From: Flavobacteriales bacterium | GTDB lineage: Bacteria; Bacteroidota; Bacteroidia; Flavobacteriales_C; GCA-002722245 | NCBI GenBank assembly: GCA_023251095.1 | Contig: JAHEZL010000015.1 | Span: 49,803-113,802, forward strand | Direction: 5' to 3' | DNA: 64,000 nucleotides | Shown: positions 47,629-55,907 of the stretch, piece after piece | How positions within the stretch are numbered: position 1 is the stretch's first letter | How the letters are laid out: each line of letters opens with the position of its first letter | The notes under the pieces: generated by a model | The model's database searches: none | What the model saw: only the letters and a program-made list of their open reading frames with translations | Told to the model about the DNA's origin: nothing | Program-made: the position numbers and the translations under genes

Positions 47629-50600
47629 ATGAAAAGATTATTACTGATTTTTTGTATTACTATTTTACCTTTCACCTTTAAGGCTCAGGGCCCTGTTTTA
47701 TTTGATTGTCCCGAATATCCTACCTATGGTTTTTTTGATCGTTCCTGTTTAATTAAAACGGCTTATCCTGCAGGTGAAATTCAATTACCACAAGGCGGTG
47801 TTGATGGGATGAGTGAAGAAAGGCCAATGCCAATCAGTATTCCCAGTAACCGTCCCACCTGGGCCATCGGCATAGCACATGCCTGGAATTACAACCGTAA
47901 CATCATTCAAAGAGTTGATCATCCCAAGATTTCTTATTGGATGGCTATCACTGCGCATGAAACAGGGATGGCTTGCGACTGTAATGCACAGTGGCCTGCG
48001 GGACAAAAGCCCTGGCACAACAATCCCGGAGATTATGCTGTAAAGTGCAGCGAGTGGATCACGGTATTAGACGGTTGTTTTCAAATGGAAGAAGGCAACG
48101 CCTGGTGTGGCGATTTGAACCAAACCTGGCCATGGCGATTTAAAAAAGGAGAGTTTACCCAAAACATTGGCGGCGATAATTTTGAAATAGGTTGTTTGGG
48201 TCTGGCCTACAGAAATATTTTAAATCACTCCTTGATTGATTATGCATGGGGGATTGACATCTGGCCGATTATTACTTATCCTACTACCGATCCCAATGCG
48301 TATGAAAAATTAATGGCTTGCGGATGGAACAGTTGGGCCGGAGGCTTGCAACAACAGTTAGATGGATCTCAATTTGCTGCTGATGGCCAAGGATATAATT
48401 TATACACTACCGCCGGAAGGACTGCCGCTAAAGCTTCTGGCAATTGGAATTTAGCTGCGACTTCCGGTGTGTATCCTGAAGTGGTGGGCTGGGCGATGAA
48501 TGTGCTGGAGCAAAATACTACGAGCTATTATCAGTACACCAATCCCTTTGTTACTTCAATTCCCGGACCTAGTCAGAATCACGTGAATTACGGATATTAC
48601 AATGCCAACATCACCTGGGCCGATGTGAACCAGTACCTCACTACCATCTTTCCTTTTTATGGTGAATTGACTGTGGCGCAAAAAGCTACCATCACACAAA
48701 ATGTTCAAAATGTTTTTAATGCTCAGGCCGGTGGAGTAGCCGTTCAGTTTAAAAAATTAGGTCCGGTAATAGACGAAATCATTTTAGGATTGCCGAAGGA
48801 AAATCCATTGATGTCAACGATTTTCAATGATGGTTTACCTGCGTACAACAACGGTTATCGTCAGTGCATTGGGAAACTGGCCCCTGCGTCGCACATTGAA
48901 AATGTGAGTGGGAATGACACGGTTTGTAAAGGCCAGTCGGTAGTTTTAGAAGCAATGATTGATGGCGGCGACGGAGCAAATATGACTTATACTTGGTTCA
49001 AAGACGGAATTGCAGCGGGATTGACTACAAAGCAAATTGTGGTGACCCCGGCGGCACTTGGGAATTTTGTTTATACGGTAAATGTTTGCAACACCGATTT
49101 AGGAGGTTGTGCTCCTGCTTGTTGTCCGAAAACACTGGTGGTTCAAAATTGTAATGCTTGTGCCATTGTAGCTACAGCCACTACTGTTAATACTCCTTGT
49201 CAGAACATGCACGGTGGAAAAATTAATCTCAATATTGCAGGTTCAGTTAATTACACAATTACTTACGCCAGTGATGAATTCAGCGGATCGCAAACAGGAA
49301 CGACAGCTGTGACTTCTATCAATAATCTTCCCGATGGTGTTTACAATATTACTATTCAGGACAATGTCACCGTAAACTGTAAATTCAAATTATCGGCAGA
49401 AGTGAAATTCACTACGCCAATGAATGAAAAATTAACGGCGTTTATTCAAAGCATGACGATTTGTGATGCGGTTTTAAAAACAAAACTGGAGCAGGACGAT
49501 TGCGAATGTGAATGGAGTGTTTATTTCGATACCCCTTATGCCGCTTGGGAAAGAGATGTTTTTGTAATAATTACTCCTTCCAATGGATCGGCTTTGCGTT
49601 TGAGAAAAGATGTGTTGGTGAATGCTTATCCTGCGCCCACCAAAGCAACTTTTAAAATGTGCAGCGGCGAGCATATCAAATTTGAAGTGGAGGTACAGCC
49701 TTCCTCCGGATCCTGTTCGGGACCGGCTGGGTACAATGAGCAAAATGCACCCATTGAAGTGTATATCAAAAACCCTTTAGGGGTGAAGGTTTTAAATCAA
49801 ACTATTCCTATCAAAACCGCTACACAATACAACAATTATCTGGCTTTTGATTATACAGTGACCTGTCCTTACACTCCCGGGACTTACACTTATTTATGGA
49901 ATCCGGGAGCTGTTACAGGAACTCCGGCGAATGTTTCGGGAATGACACCAACTACTTATACCGTGGTGGCTACCAATACTGCCAATCCGCAATGCAGCTT
50001 AACAGATACGGTTTATGTTCCTTTCAATTGCAACAATACTTGCGTTAAACCGAAAGCAGTGATTTCAGGAAGTGATTCAATTTGTTCGGGAGACAGTACT
50101 TTAATTTCTGTTGCCTTAACAGGAACAAAACCTTTTAAAATCAAGCTGAGCAATGGCGCTACTAAATGGACAGTCAATAATATCAATGCCAATTCTTATA
50201 CTTTTTACGCAAAAAATTCGGGGACTTATAAAGTGGATTCTGTGTGGAATTTAACCTGCGATACTTTAGGGACGGGCTCTGCGGTGGTGACTGTTGTGAA
50301 TGCGAGCGTTCATTTGGGAAATGATACTGCCGTTTGTACGGGAGCGAACGTCACCTTAAATGCAGGTGCAGGTTATAGTTCTTATGCCTGGACGGGCGGA
50401 GGAAGTGCAGCAACAAAAACAGTAAATGCTGTAGGGCAGTATATCGTAAGTATTACTAATAGTTTAGGCTGTTCGGCCAAAGACACTATAAATGTTAGTT
50501 TCCTTCCGTCGCCTGTTGTCAATTTTGGAAATGATACTTTGGCTATTTGTCCGGGAAAAAGCCTTGTGCTTTCTCCAACTTATAGTGGGGGCACCCCCGG

Positions 50601-52122
50601 ATATACTTATTTATGGAGTGGTGCGGGTAACGGCACTGCAGCAACTTTCAATGCAATGAATCAGGGGAATTATAAGGTGACAAGTACAGATAGTAAAGGA
50701 TGTAAAATTGCCGACAGTGTGTATGTGATTGTGAACAGCAGTTTGACTATTAATCTCACTAACAAAACCATTTGTGTGGGAGATACCTTAACATTGAATT
50801 GCGGTTATGATGCGGTGAATTACACCATCTTATGGAATACCAACGCAACGACACAATCTATAAAAGCAACAACTGCCGGAATATACGGTGTGGTGGTGGA
50901 TGATGGCAATGGTTGTAAAGGCAGTGATTCAATGACTTTGAGTAGGTACGTAGCTCCTGTGGTTAGTTTAGGAGCAGATAAAAATATTTGTCCGGCAGCA
51001 ACAGCAACGCTGGATGCAGGAGCTGGATTTTCTTCTTACCAATGGTCGACAGGTGAAAATAGCAGAACGATAACAAAGGGTGCCGGTACTTACAATGTGC
51101 TGGTGAGTGATGCTAACGGGTGCAAAGCGAGAGATACGGCAACAGTCGTATCTCTTTCCAATCCTTTAGTGAATCTTGGAAAAGATATAGACACCTGTTC
51201 GGCCAACGCAGTTGTTTTAAGTGCTCAGAATGCAAATCCCGGCTGGACTTATTTATGGAGTGACAACAGTACACAAACATCTTTGAGCATTAATCAAACA
51301 GGAACTTATTCGCTTACAGTAACGGATATTAATTCTTGTAAAGGGAAAGATACATTACAGGCTAATTTTCGCACGAAACCTGTTGTGGATTTGTTGGGTG
51401 GGGCCGACAGTACTGTAATTTGTGAAGGAGAAACATTGACTTTAGATGCAGGAAATACGGGGCTTGGAATTTCTTATTCATGGAACAACACCAATGGTTT
51501 ACAAACAAAAGACGTCGCTCAAACGGGATCGTATCAGGTAATAGTAAGTAATGGAAATTGTTCGGATACCGATAAAGTTTTTGTGCAAAGTGTTGTTTTG
51601 CCTCAGGGAATTTTAAATGATACTTTGAATCCCGTTCTGTCCAATTATTGTTTTGAAGACGATGCTTCCGTCACGCTCTCAGCTTTCGTGAAAGATGGAA
51701 ATACTTATTCTTATTTGTGGAACACCAATGAAACAACCAGAGATATTCAGGTGAAGGAAGGCGGAACCTATAGTGTCATTATGAATTTAGGGATATGTGC
51801 TGTAAGTGATGAGGTGACTCTGGTGGATTATTGCACTACTACTTTTTTTGTTCCTAATTCATTCACTCCCAATGGAGACAATAGCAATGAAGTATTTTAT
51901 GTAGTGGGTGAGCACATTGAAGATTTTGAATTACTGATTTTTGATCGCTGGGGAGAAGAGATTTACAACTCCAAAAATGTTCAGGCGGGATGGGATGGTA
52001 AATATCACGGCAAGGAAGTTCAGCAGGATGTATATGTATGGAAGGTGAAATACGGAATAAATTTACCCACCGGAAAAACAACAGTAAAAGAACGAATGGG
52101 ACATGTGAGTGTGATCTATTAA
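47629..52122 (+). CDS. Giant secreted protein with unrecognised N-terminal domain, Ig-like repeats and gliding-type C-terminal domain
   Basis: 1,497 residues. After a signal peptide (MKRLLLIFCITILPFTFKAQ) comes a domain of about 400 residues rich in Trp and Cys that I do not recognise. It contains YWMAITAHETGMACDCN, with Glu111 in a setting reminiscent of lysozyme-like lytic enzymes, which is only a guess. Residues about 430-1390 are Ig-like or PKD-like modules (for example LGADKNICPAATATLDAGAGF, VNLGKDIDTC). The end is a gliding motility-associated (CHU_C, type B) domain: FVPNSFTPNGDNSNEVF, LLIFDRWGEEIYNS, GHVSVIY. The protein should be exported by the T9SS and held at the surface or released. 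A terminator follows. Confidence 0.85.
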   Translation: MKRLLLIFCITILPFTFKAQGPVLFDCPEYPTYGFFDRSCLIKTAYPAGEIQLPQGGVDGMSEERPMPISIPSNRPTWAIGIAHAWNYNRNIIQRVDHPKISYWMAITAHETGMACDCNAQWPAGQKPWHNNPGDYAVKCSEWITVLDGCFQMEEGNAWCGDLNQTWPWRFKKGEFTQNIGGDNFEIGCLGLAYRNILNHSLIDYAWGIDIWPIITYPTTDPNAYEKLMACGWNSWAGGLQQQLDGSQFAADGQGYNLYTTAGRTAAKASGNWNLAATSGVYPEVVGWAMNVLEQNTTSYYQYTNPFVTSIPGPSQNHVNYGYYNANITWADVNQYLTTIFPFYGELTVAQKATITQNVQNVFNAQAGGVAVQFKKLGPVIDEIILGLPKENPLMSTIFNDGLPAYNNGYRQCIGKLAPASHIENVSGNDTVCKGQSVVLEAMIDGGDGANMTYTWFKDGIAAGLTTKQIVVTPAALGNFVYTVNVCNTDLGGCAPACCPKTLVVQNCNACAIVATATTVNTPCQNMHGGKINLNIAGSVNYTITYASDEFSGSQTGTTAVTSINNLPDGVYNITIQDNVTVNCKFKLSAEVKFTTPMNEKLTAFIQSMTICDAVLKTKLEQDDCECEWSVYFDTPYAAWERDVFVIITPSNGSALRLRKDVLVNAYPAPTKATFKMCSGEHIKFEVEVQPSSGSCSGPAGYNEQNAPIEVYIKNPLGVKVLNQTIPIKTATQYNNYLAFDYTVTCPYTPGTYTYLWNPGAVTGTPANVSGMTPTTYTVVATNTANPQCSLTDTVYVPFNCNNTCVKPKAVISGSDSICSGDSTLISVALTGTKPFKIKLSNGATKWTVNNINANSYTFYAKNSGTYKVDSVWNLTCDTLGTGSAVVTVVNASVHLGNDTAVCTGANVTLNAGAGYSSYAWTGGGSAATKTVNAVGQYIVSITNSLGCSAKDTINVSFLPSPVVNFGNDTLAICPGKSLVLSPTYSGGTPGYTYLWSGAGNGTAATFNAMNQGNYKVTSTDSKGCKIADSVYVIVNSSLTINLTNKTICVGDTLTLNCGYDAVNYTILWNTNATTQSIKATTAGIYGVVVDDGNGCKGSDSMTLSRYVAPVVSLGADKNICPAATATLDAGAGFSSYQWSTGENSRTITKGAGTYNVLVSDANGCKARDTATVVSLSNPLVNLGKDIDTCSANAVVLSAQNANPGWTYLWSDNSTQTSLSINQTGTYSLTVTDINSCKGKDTLQANFRTKPVVDLLGGADSTVICEGETLTLDAGNTGLGISYSWNNTNGLQTKDVAQTGSYQVIVSNGNCSDTDKVFVQSVVLPQGILNDTLNPVLSNYCFEDDASVTLSAFVKDGNTYSYLWNTNETTRDIQVKEGGTYSVIMNLGICAVSDEVTLVDYCTTTFFVPNSFTPNGDNSNEVFYVVGEHIEDFELLIFDRWGEEIYNSKNVQAGWDGKYHGKEVQQDVYVWKVKYGINLPTGKTTVKERMGHVSVIY

Positions 52123-52207
52123 AAATTTATTAAACAATTGATTTTCAATGTTTAATAAATTGAATACGTGAAATGTCAGCACTTAATTTTCACCGTACAT
52201 TTCAGAA

Positions 52208-52238
52208 CAAAAAACCGGCTTTTTCCCCGGCTTTTTTT
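52208..52238 (+). terminator. Probable terminator after the giant secreted-protein gene
   Basis: AAAAACCGG and CCGGCTTTTTT form a stem around a short pyrimidine loop, followed by T residues, 86 bases after the stop codon. Confidence 0.65.
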
Positions 52239-52258
52239 AACTTAATTAATAAAAAAAC

Positions 52259-52288
52259 TTGACAAGGGTCCTATTTTTCGTATATTTG
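52259..52288 (+). promoter_or_regulatory. Promoter of small RNA copy A
   Basis: TTG at 52259-52261, a 19-base spacer and TATATTTG at 52281-52288 give a full Bacteroidota-type promoter just before the first RNA copy. Confidence 0.8.
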
Positions 52289-52292
52289 AACC

Positions 52293-52431
52293 ATACTTGC
52301 TTTGTTGAAAGATAATAGTAGTAGTGTAAAAATTGCGTAGTTCTTTACAAGTTAGTTAGTAGTATCAAAGTTAAATTATACCCCCTATAGTGACTTTGAA
52401 ATTTTTCAATCTTCAACAAAGCAAGTTTTTT
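52293..52431 (+). ncRNA. Tandem small RNA, copy A
   Basis: A structured RNA of about 139 nt, family not recognised. The closing stem CTTGCTTTGTTGAA (52296-52309) pairs perfectly with 52412-52425, followed directly by six T residues. The core shared with the other copies runs from AATTGCGTAGTTCTTT to GTGACTTTGAAA and includes a hairpin: TCAAAGT / ACTTTGA as outer helix, ATTATA / TATAGT as inner helix, and an apical loop CCCCC. Ends are inferred from the promoter and the T run. A separate terminator follows at 52461. The same strand also has an open frame from ATA 52293 to TAG 52340. Compare copies B and C. Confidence 0.75.
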
Positions 52432-52460
52432 CTACTAACAAGAGAATAAAATAAAATATA

Positions 52461-52496
52461 AAAAAGCCATTTGTCGGCGGACAAGTGGCTTTTTGT
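52461..52496 (+). terminator. Terminator downstream of RNA copy A
   Basis: AAAAAGCCATTTGTC (52461-52475) pairs with GACAAGTGGCTTTTT (52480-52494), one G-U pair, loop GGCG. Confidence 0.85.
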
Positions 52497-52606
52497 TTTC
52501 CTGTCCTTTTCATTAATCACCTGAAAAACAGTATTTAGCAAATTTATTACGTAGAGTGTCAGTTAAAAAAACACTTTGCCGGATGTGTTTTGTACAGGCA
52601 CTTTAA

Positions 52607-52637
52607 TTGTAATCGGGATATCACGCACCTATATTTG
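52607..52637 (+). promoter_or_regulatory. Promoter of small RNA copy B
   Basis: TTG at 52607-52609, 20-base spacer, TATATTTG at 52630-52637. The 60 bases upstream (TACGTAGAGTGTCAG, GTGTTTTGTAC) resemble those before copy C, so the duplicated unit includes the promoter region. Confidence 0.8.
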
Positions 52638-52640
52638 ACT

Positions 52641-52790
52641 ATGCTTACTTTGTTGCTAGAAATAGTAGTAGTAGTAAAAATTGCGTAGTTCTTTTACAAA
52701 AGTTAGTTAGTAGTAATCAAAGTTAATACTATACCCCCCTTTAGTGACTTTGAAACAAAAAATCAATTCTACAACAGAGTAAGCATTTTA
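52641..52790 (+). ncRNA. Tandem small RNA, copy B
   Basis: Second copy, about 150 nt. The stem ATGCTTACTTTGTTG (52641-52655) pairs with 52772-52786 with one U-G pair, and extends inward by TAGAA / TTCTA (52657-52661 with 52767-52771) past a bulged C. The core is almost identical to copy C: GTAGTTCTTTTACAAAAG (a CTTTT/AAAAG hairpin), GTTAGTTAGTAGTAATC, then the C-loop hairpin (outer TCAAAGT/ACTTTGA, inner ACTATA/TTTAGT, loop CCCCCC). The T run after the stem is weak here (CATTTTAAA), and the distinct terminator is at 52819. An open frame ATG 52641 to TAG 52688 overlaps the 5' half. Confidence 0.78.
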
Positions 52791-52818
52791 AATCGAACAA
52801 TCCTTTTCTTAAAATACG

Positions 52819-52849
52819 AAAGCCATCATTCCCGATGGCTTTTCTTTTT
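52819..52849 (+). terminator. Terminator downstream of RNA copy B
   Basis: AAAGCCATC (52819-52827) pairs with GATGGCTTT (52834-52842) and is followed by a T-rich tract. Confidence 0.8.
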
Positions 52850-52977
52850 CTCCTCCCTGAAAGACATATTTTCTATTAAAGAAGTAATAAATTAAAAATC
52901 AGGTAGTTAATTTTTTACTACGTAATTTGGCAGTTGTAAAAATACAGGTTTGGAGGTGTTTTGTACGAGGCTTTTTA

Positions 52978-53008
52978 TTGTAAAAAGACAGTTCGGGATG
53001 TAGCTTTG
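52978..53008 (+). promoter_or_regulatory. Promoter of small RNA copy C
   Basis: TTG at 52978-52980, 20-base spacer, TAGCTTTG at 53001-53008, matching TAnnTTTG. Confidence 0.78.
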
Positions 53009-53011
53009 AGT

Positions 53012-53157
53012 ATGCTTGTTCTGCTGCAAGAAATAGTAGTAGTAAAAATTGCGTAGTTCTTTTACAAAAGTTAGTTAGTAGTAATCAAAGTTAATACTAT
53101 ACCCCCCTTTAGTGACTTTGAAACAAAAATCAAATTTGCAGCAGAACAAGCTTTTTT
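53012..53157 (+). ncRNA. Tandem small RNA, copy C
   Basis: Third copy, about 146 nt. The closing stem GCTTGTTCTGCTGCA (53014-53028) pairs perfectly with 53137-53151, then comes a run of six T. Four stem positions differ from copies A or B, and in each the partner base changes so that pairing is kept. The core, including the C-loop hairpin, is nearly identical to copy B. An open frame ATG 53012 to TAG 53056 overlaps the 5' half. A strong separate terminator follows at 53187. Confidence 0.78.
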
Positions 53158-53186
53158 CTTTTGAGTAATCCTTGTTAGTTTATATT

Positions 53187-53224
53187 AAAAAAGCCATCAG
53201 TCAACCGACTGATGGCTTTTTTGC
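53187..53224 (+). terminator. Strong terminator between RNA copy C and a minus-strand gene
   Basis: A perfect 16-base stem (53187-53202 with 53207-53222; AAAAAAGCCATCAGTC on the left), loop AACC, with A and T tracts on both sides, so it can serve both strands. Confidence 0.92.
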
Positions 53225-53241
53225 TTTTTAGCAGTGAGAAA

Positions 53242-53559
53242 CTATTTGTTGGTCAGCAATACTCTGATGTCAACCATTTCTTCTCTGTTGTATTTATTGT
53301 CGGATCCTTTTAACAATTCAATGAAGTAGTGAAATCTGTTTTCTCCTTCTTCCGGACCTTCAAACTCCAGTTCAAAGTTTCCGTTTTGTTCGATGTATTC
53401 TCTCGACAGGCGTAATAACTTTGTTGCTAAAGGATCTGCTTCAGCAAGAGCATACGTTCTGATTTCTGTCAATTTTGCTGCAACGGCTGCAACATCAAAA
53501 CTCTTATCGGTACTTTTAATTAAGTCGTCAAGTAGTTTGTTTGCTTTAGGATCTTTCAT
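53242..53559 (-). CDS. Small cytoplasmic protein of unknown function
   Basis: 105 residues, acidic, no signal peptide or membrane segment, predicted mostly helical (MKDPKANKLLDDLIKSTDKS, LRLSREYIEQNGNFELEFE). I do not recognise the family; similar short proteins seem to be common in Bacteroidota. It has a complete promoter on the minus strand at 53624-53594 and ends at the terminator shared with RNA copy C, so it is a stand-alone transcriptional unit. Codon use and composition look like those of the neighbours. Confidence 0.85.
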   Translation of the reverse strand: MKDPKANKLLDDLIKSTDKSFDVAAVAAKLTEIRTYALAEADPLATKLLRLSREYIEQNGNFELEFEGPEEGENRFHYFIELLKGSDNKYNREEMVDIRVLLTNK

Positions 53560-53593
53560 GTCTAGATATTTTTAAACTTTATTTGGAGCGTGG

Positions 53594-53624
53594 CAAATGT
53601 AAGTTTTTGAAGTTGATTCCTCAA
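53594..53624 (-). promoter_or_regulatory. Promoter of the 105-residue protein gene
   Basis: On the minus strand TTG (53624-53622), 20-base spacer, TACATTTG (53601-53594), about 35 bases before the ATG. Confidence 0.75.
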
Positions 53625-53895
53625 GAAAGTATTTAAATTTTATAAGCGATAGAAAAAATCGGGATAATTCATGGAGGATTTCCCGTAAAAAGTCAGCGTA
53701 TTAATAAGCGAAAATTGAAAATGAGAAGCTCTTGGCTATAAAAAGTGAAGTTGAGTCTTATGCGTAAAAATAAATTTTAATCAATTGAAAATAAATAGAT
53801 TAAGAAAATGTAAAGTCATAAATGGAATATGTGAAGCAATGTTTTTATTTCTGCTCTACCTTTTCACTACTTAAAACCAAAAACTTAAATTAACC
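53625..53895. other. AT-rich spacer before the GH9 gene
   Basis: This completes a 336-base gap between divergent genes. Apart from the minus-strand promoter at its left end I see no open frame, strong hairpin or clear TAnnTTTG element on the plus strand. The GH9 promoter is therefore not identified. Confidence 0.6.
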
Positions 53896-55608
53896 ATGAA
53901 AAAATTACTATTAACAGTTTGCGTCATTGGAGGATCACTTAGCACTTTGAGTGCTCAAACACACGACTATGCTGCAGCACAAAAATTATCTACCAGATTT
54001 TTAGGTGCACAAAGATGTGGAAATACGGGCTCATGGATGCACGGCGCCTGCCATACACAGGATGGAGCTGCCGTTGGAAAAGACTTAAGCGGCGGATGGC
54101 ACGATTGCGGTGATTACATTAAATTTCACCACACCGGGCCTTACGCAGCCATCATGTATCTTACCGCTTATGAGGCTTTTCCCGAAGCCTATCCTGATGA
54201 TTATTCTCCTGCAAGCTCTGCCGGAAGTCCGAATGGAATCCCCGATATTTTAGATGAAGTAAAAATTGAAACAGATTATTTAATAAAAAGTGTTCAGAGC
54301 GGAACGGTGTATTGGCAAGTGGGTGGAGCAGAGGATCACGACAGTTTTTCGGAACCGGTAAGCGGGTCTTCTGAAAAATTATATTCAGGATCAGCTACCC
54401 GCCCTGTTTTTTCCACTACTTCGGGTTACTCCAATGCGTGTGGAAATGCTGCGTCGGCCCTGGCCTTAATGTCGATAGTTTACCGAACATATGATGGAAC
54501 TTATGCCGATCAGTGTTTGGCGAAAGCTATTGAATATTACAATGTAGGTAAAATCAGTCCGGCAACTTCAAATGCCAATCCAAGTGACTTTTATAGTTTT
54601 TCCGATTATAAAGATGAAATGGGTTTGGCTGCTGCTTTAATTTACAGAGGAGGAAATAAAACCGTTGCTTCTTATTTAACCGAAGCGCAAAGTTATGCTA
54701 CCGGTTTCAATACGGGAGATCCATTGTACTATGGCAATGTTTCCTATCTGGGTTATTTACAGTTGTATAAATTAACGAGTGGGTCAACAGCTACCGGTTA
54801 TTTAAATAAAGTTTCTGCAGAAGTTACCAAGGTAAAAAGTGCAATGGGAACTTGTGGTTATTATCATTATGACAATTGGGGGAGTTTAGTTTATGCCGCC
54901 AACGAAGCAATGTTGGCGGCTTTGTATCATCAGATTTCCAATGATGCTACAGCTTATACTTTTGCCAAAACAAACATCAATTATATTTTAGGAACTCATA
55001 CTGCGGTTCCTGCATCAGATGCTCCGGCGAATTTCTCCTTTGTGATCGGTTACAACAAATTAGGAGGAGGTTCTCCAAAATCTCCTCAACATGCAGCATC
55101 TTTTGGATATACTACCGCTCAAAATCCTTGGGATAAGTTTACCTCTGAAAGTTCTAGTCCCGGATCGGTACCTTTTAAATATCCTTTAAATGGAGCCATG
55201 GTAGGCGGATTGCAGAAGAAATGTACACAATGGTCGGGCAGCACAGGCAAAGCCAATTACGAAGACAACATTGAAAATTATGTGGGTAATGAAGTCTGTA
55301 CTTATTACAATGCAGGATTAACAGGTGCTTTGGCCTATATCAATAAAATTGAAAATAATATTACTACCGGAAGTGCTGAAGTAAAAGTGCACGCCATTTT
55401 AAATGTTTATCCTAATCCGGCCAATGATCATTTGGTGATCAATTCAAATCTTCAGGATCAATTCACCATTATTGATTATATGGGCAGAGTGGTTGAAGTG
55501 ATGCAGCTTAATGGAAATACGGTTTTGGATGTATCCTCTTATGCTGACGGATTGTATTTTCTGGTAAATTCCGATGCGAGTGTAGTACAGAAATTTGTGA
55601 AGGAGTAA
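53896..55608 (+). CDS. Secreted glycoside hydrolase family 9 protein (endoglucanase-like), T9SS cargo
   Basis: 570 residues: signal peptide (MKKLLLTVCVIGGSLSTLSAQ), a GH9 (alpha/alpha)6 catalytic domain, and a T9SS type A sorting domain (VYPNPANDHLVINS, ending VQKFVKE). Asp70 and Asp73 in DLSGGWHDCGDYIKF correspond to the base region, and Glu466 in GNEVCTYYNAGLTGALAYI to the acid. The usual PHHR-type segment reads SPQHAASFG, a deviation that may affect substrate choice. Most GH9 enzymes cleave beta-1,4-glucans such as cellulose, with inversion. There is no N-terminal Ig domain and no cellulose-binding module. It is alone in its transcript, with a terminator after it. Confidence 0.93.
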   Translation: MKKLLLTVCVIGGSLSTLSAQTHDYAAAQKLSTRFLGAQRCGNTGSWMHGACHTQDGAAVGKDLSGGWHDCGDYIKFHHTGPYAAIMYLTAYEAFPEAYPDDYSPASSAGSPNGIPDILDEVKIETDYLIKSVQSGTVYWQVGGAEDHDSFSEPVSGSSEKLYSGSATRPVFSTTSGYSNACGNAASALALMSIVYRTYDGTYADQCLAKAIEYYNVGKISPATSNANPSDFYSFSDYKDEMGLAAALIYRGGNKTVASYLTEAQSYATGFNTGDPLYYGNVSYLGYLQLYKLTSGSTATGYLNKVSAEVTKVKSAMGTCGYYHYDNWGSLVYAANEAMLAALYHQISNDATAYTFAKTNINYILGTHTAVPASDAPANFSFVIGYNKLGGGSPKSPQHAASFGYTTAQNPWDKFTSESSSPGSVPFKYPLNGAMVGGLQKKCTQWSGSTGKANYEDNIENYVGNEVCTYYNAGLTGALAYINKIENNITTGSAEVKVHAILNVYPNPANDHLVINSNLQDQFTIIDYMGRVVEVMQLNGNTVLDVSSYADGLYFLVNSDASVVQKFVKE

Positions 55609-55624
55609 ATAACTAATCCTTTTG

Positions 55625-55660
55625 AAAAAGCGGCACGATCTTTCGTGTTGCTTTTTCTTT
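55625..55660 (+). terminator. Intrinsic terminator after the GH9 gene
   Basis: AAAAAGCGGCACGA (55625-55638) pairs with TCGTGTTGCTTTTT (55643-55656) with two G-U pairs, loop TCTT, then T-rich sequence. Confidence 0.85.
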
Positions 55661-55676
55661 TTAAACTTCTTTACAT

Positions 55677-55907
55677 ATGATTTGGTACAACAATAAACGG
55701 AGAGTGGCTTTATTGCTGCTTATATTCTTCCCCCTTGGTTTTTATGGTTTATGGATGTCAGACCGTTTCCCTAAATCCTTGAAAAACTTTATTACGGTTG
55801 TGGTTGCGGTTGCTTCGGTTTTGTGGTACAGCCATTATGAAAAATCCGACGTTGTTGATCCCGCTTCTTCCAATGAAAATGCTGCCGTTGTTTTCACCTT
55901 AAAATAA
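55677..55907 (+). CDS. Small membrane protein of unknown function
   Basis: 76 residues with two hydrophobic segments (RRVALLLLIFFPLGFYGLWM and FITVVVAVASVLWY) and a short polar tail. The pattern FPLGFYGLWMSDRFPK recalls small Bacteroidota membrane proteins in which such a segment recurs, but I cannot name a family. It begins after the GH9 terminator and before a long spacer. The initial ATG is the only reasonable start. Confidence 0.65.
   Translation: MIWYNNKRRVALLLLIFFPLGFYGLWMSDRFPKSLKNFITVVVAVASVLWYSHYEKSDVVDPASSNENAAVVFTLK

Noticed and set aside
52281..53160. CRISPR array or retron
   Set aside because: The repeated units are about 140 nt with unequal spacers containing promoters and terminators; no cas or reverse transcriptase gene is present.
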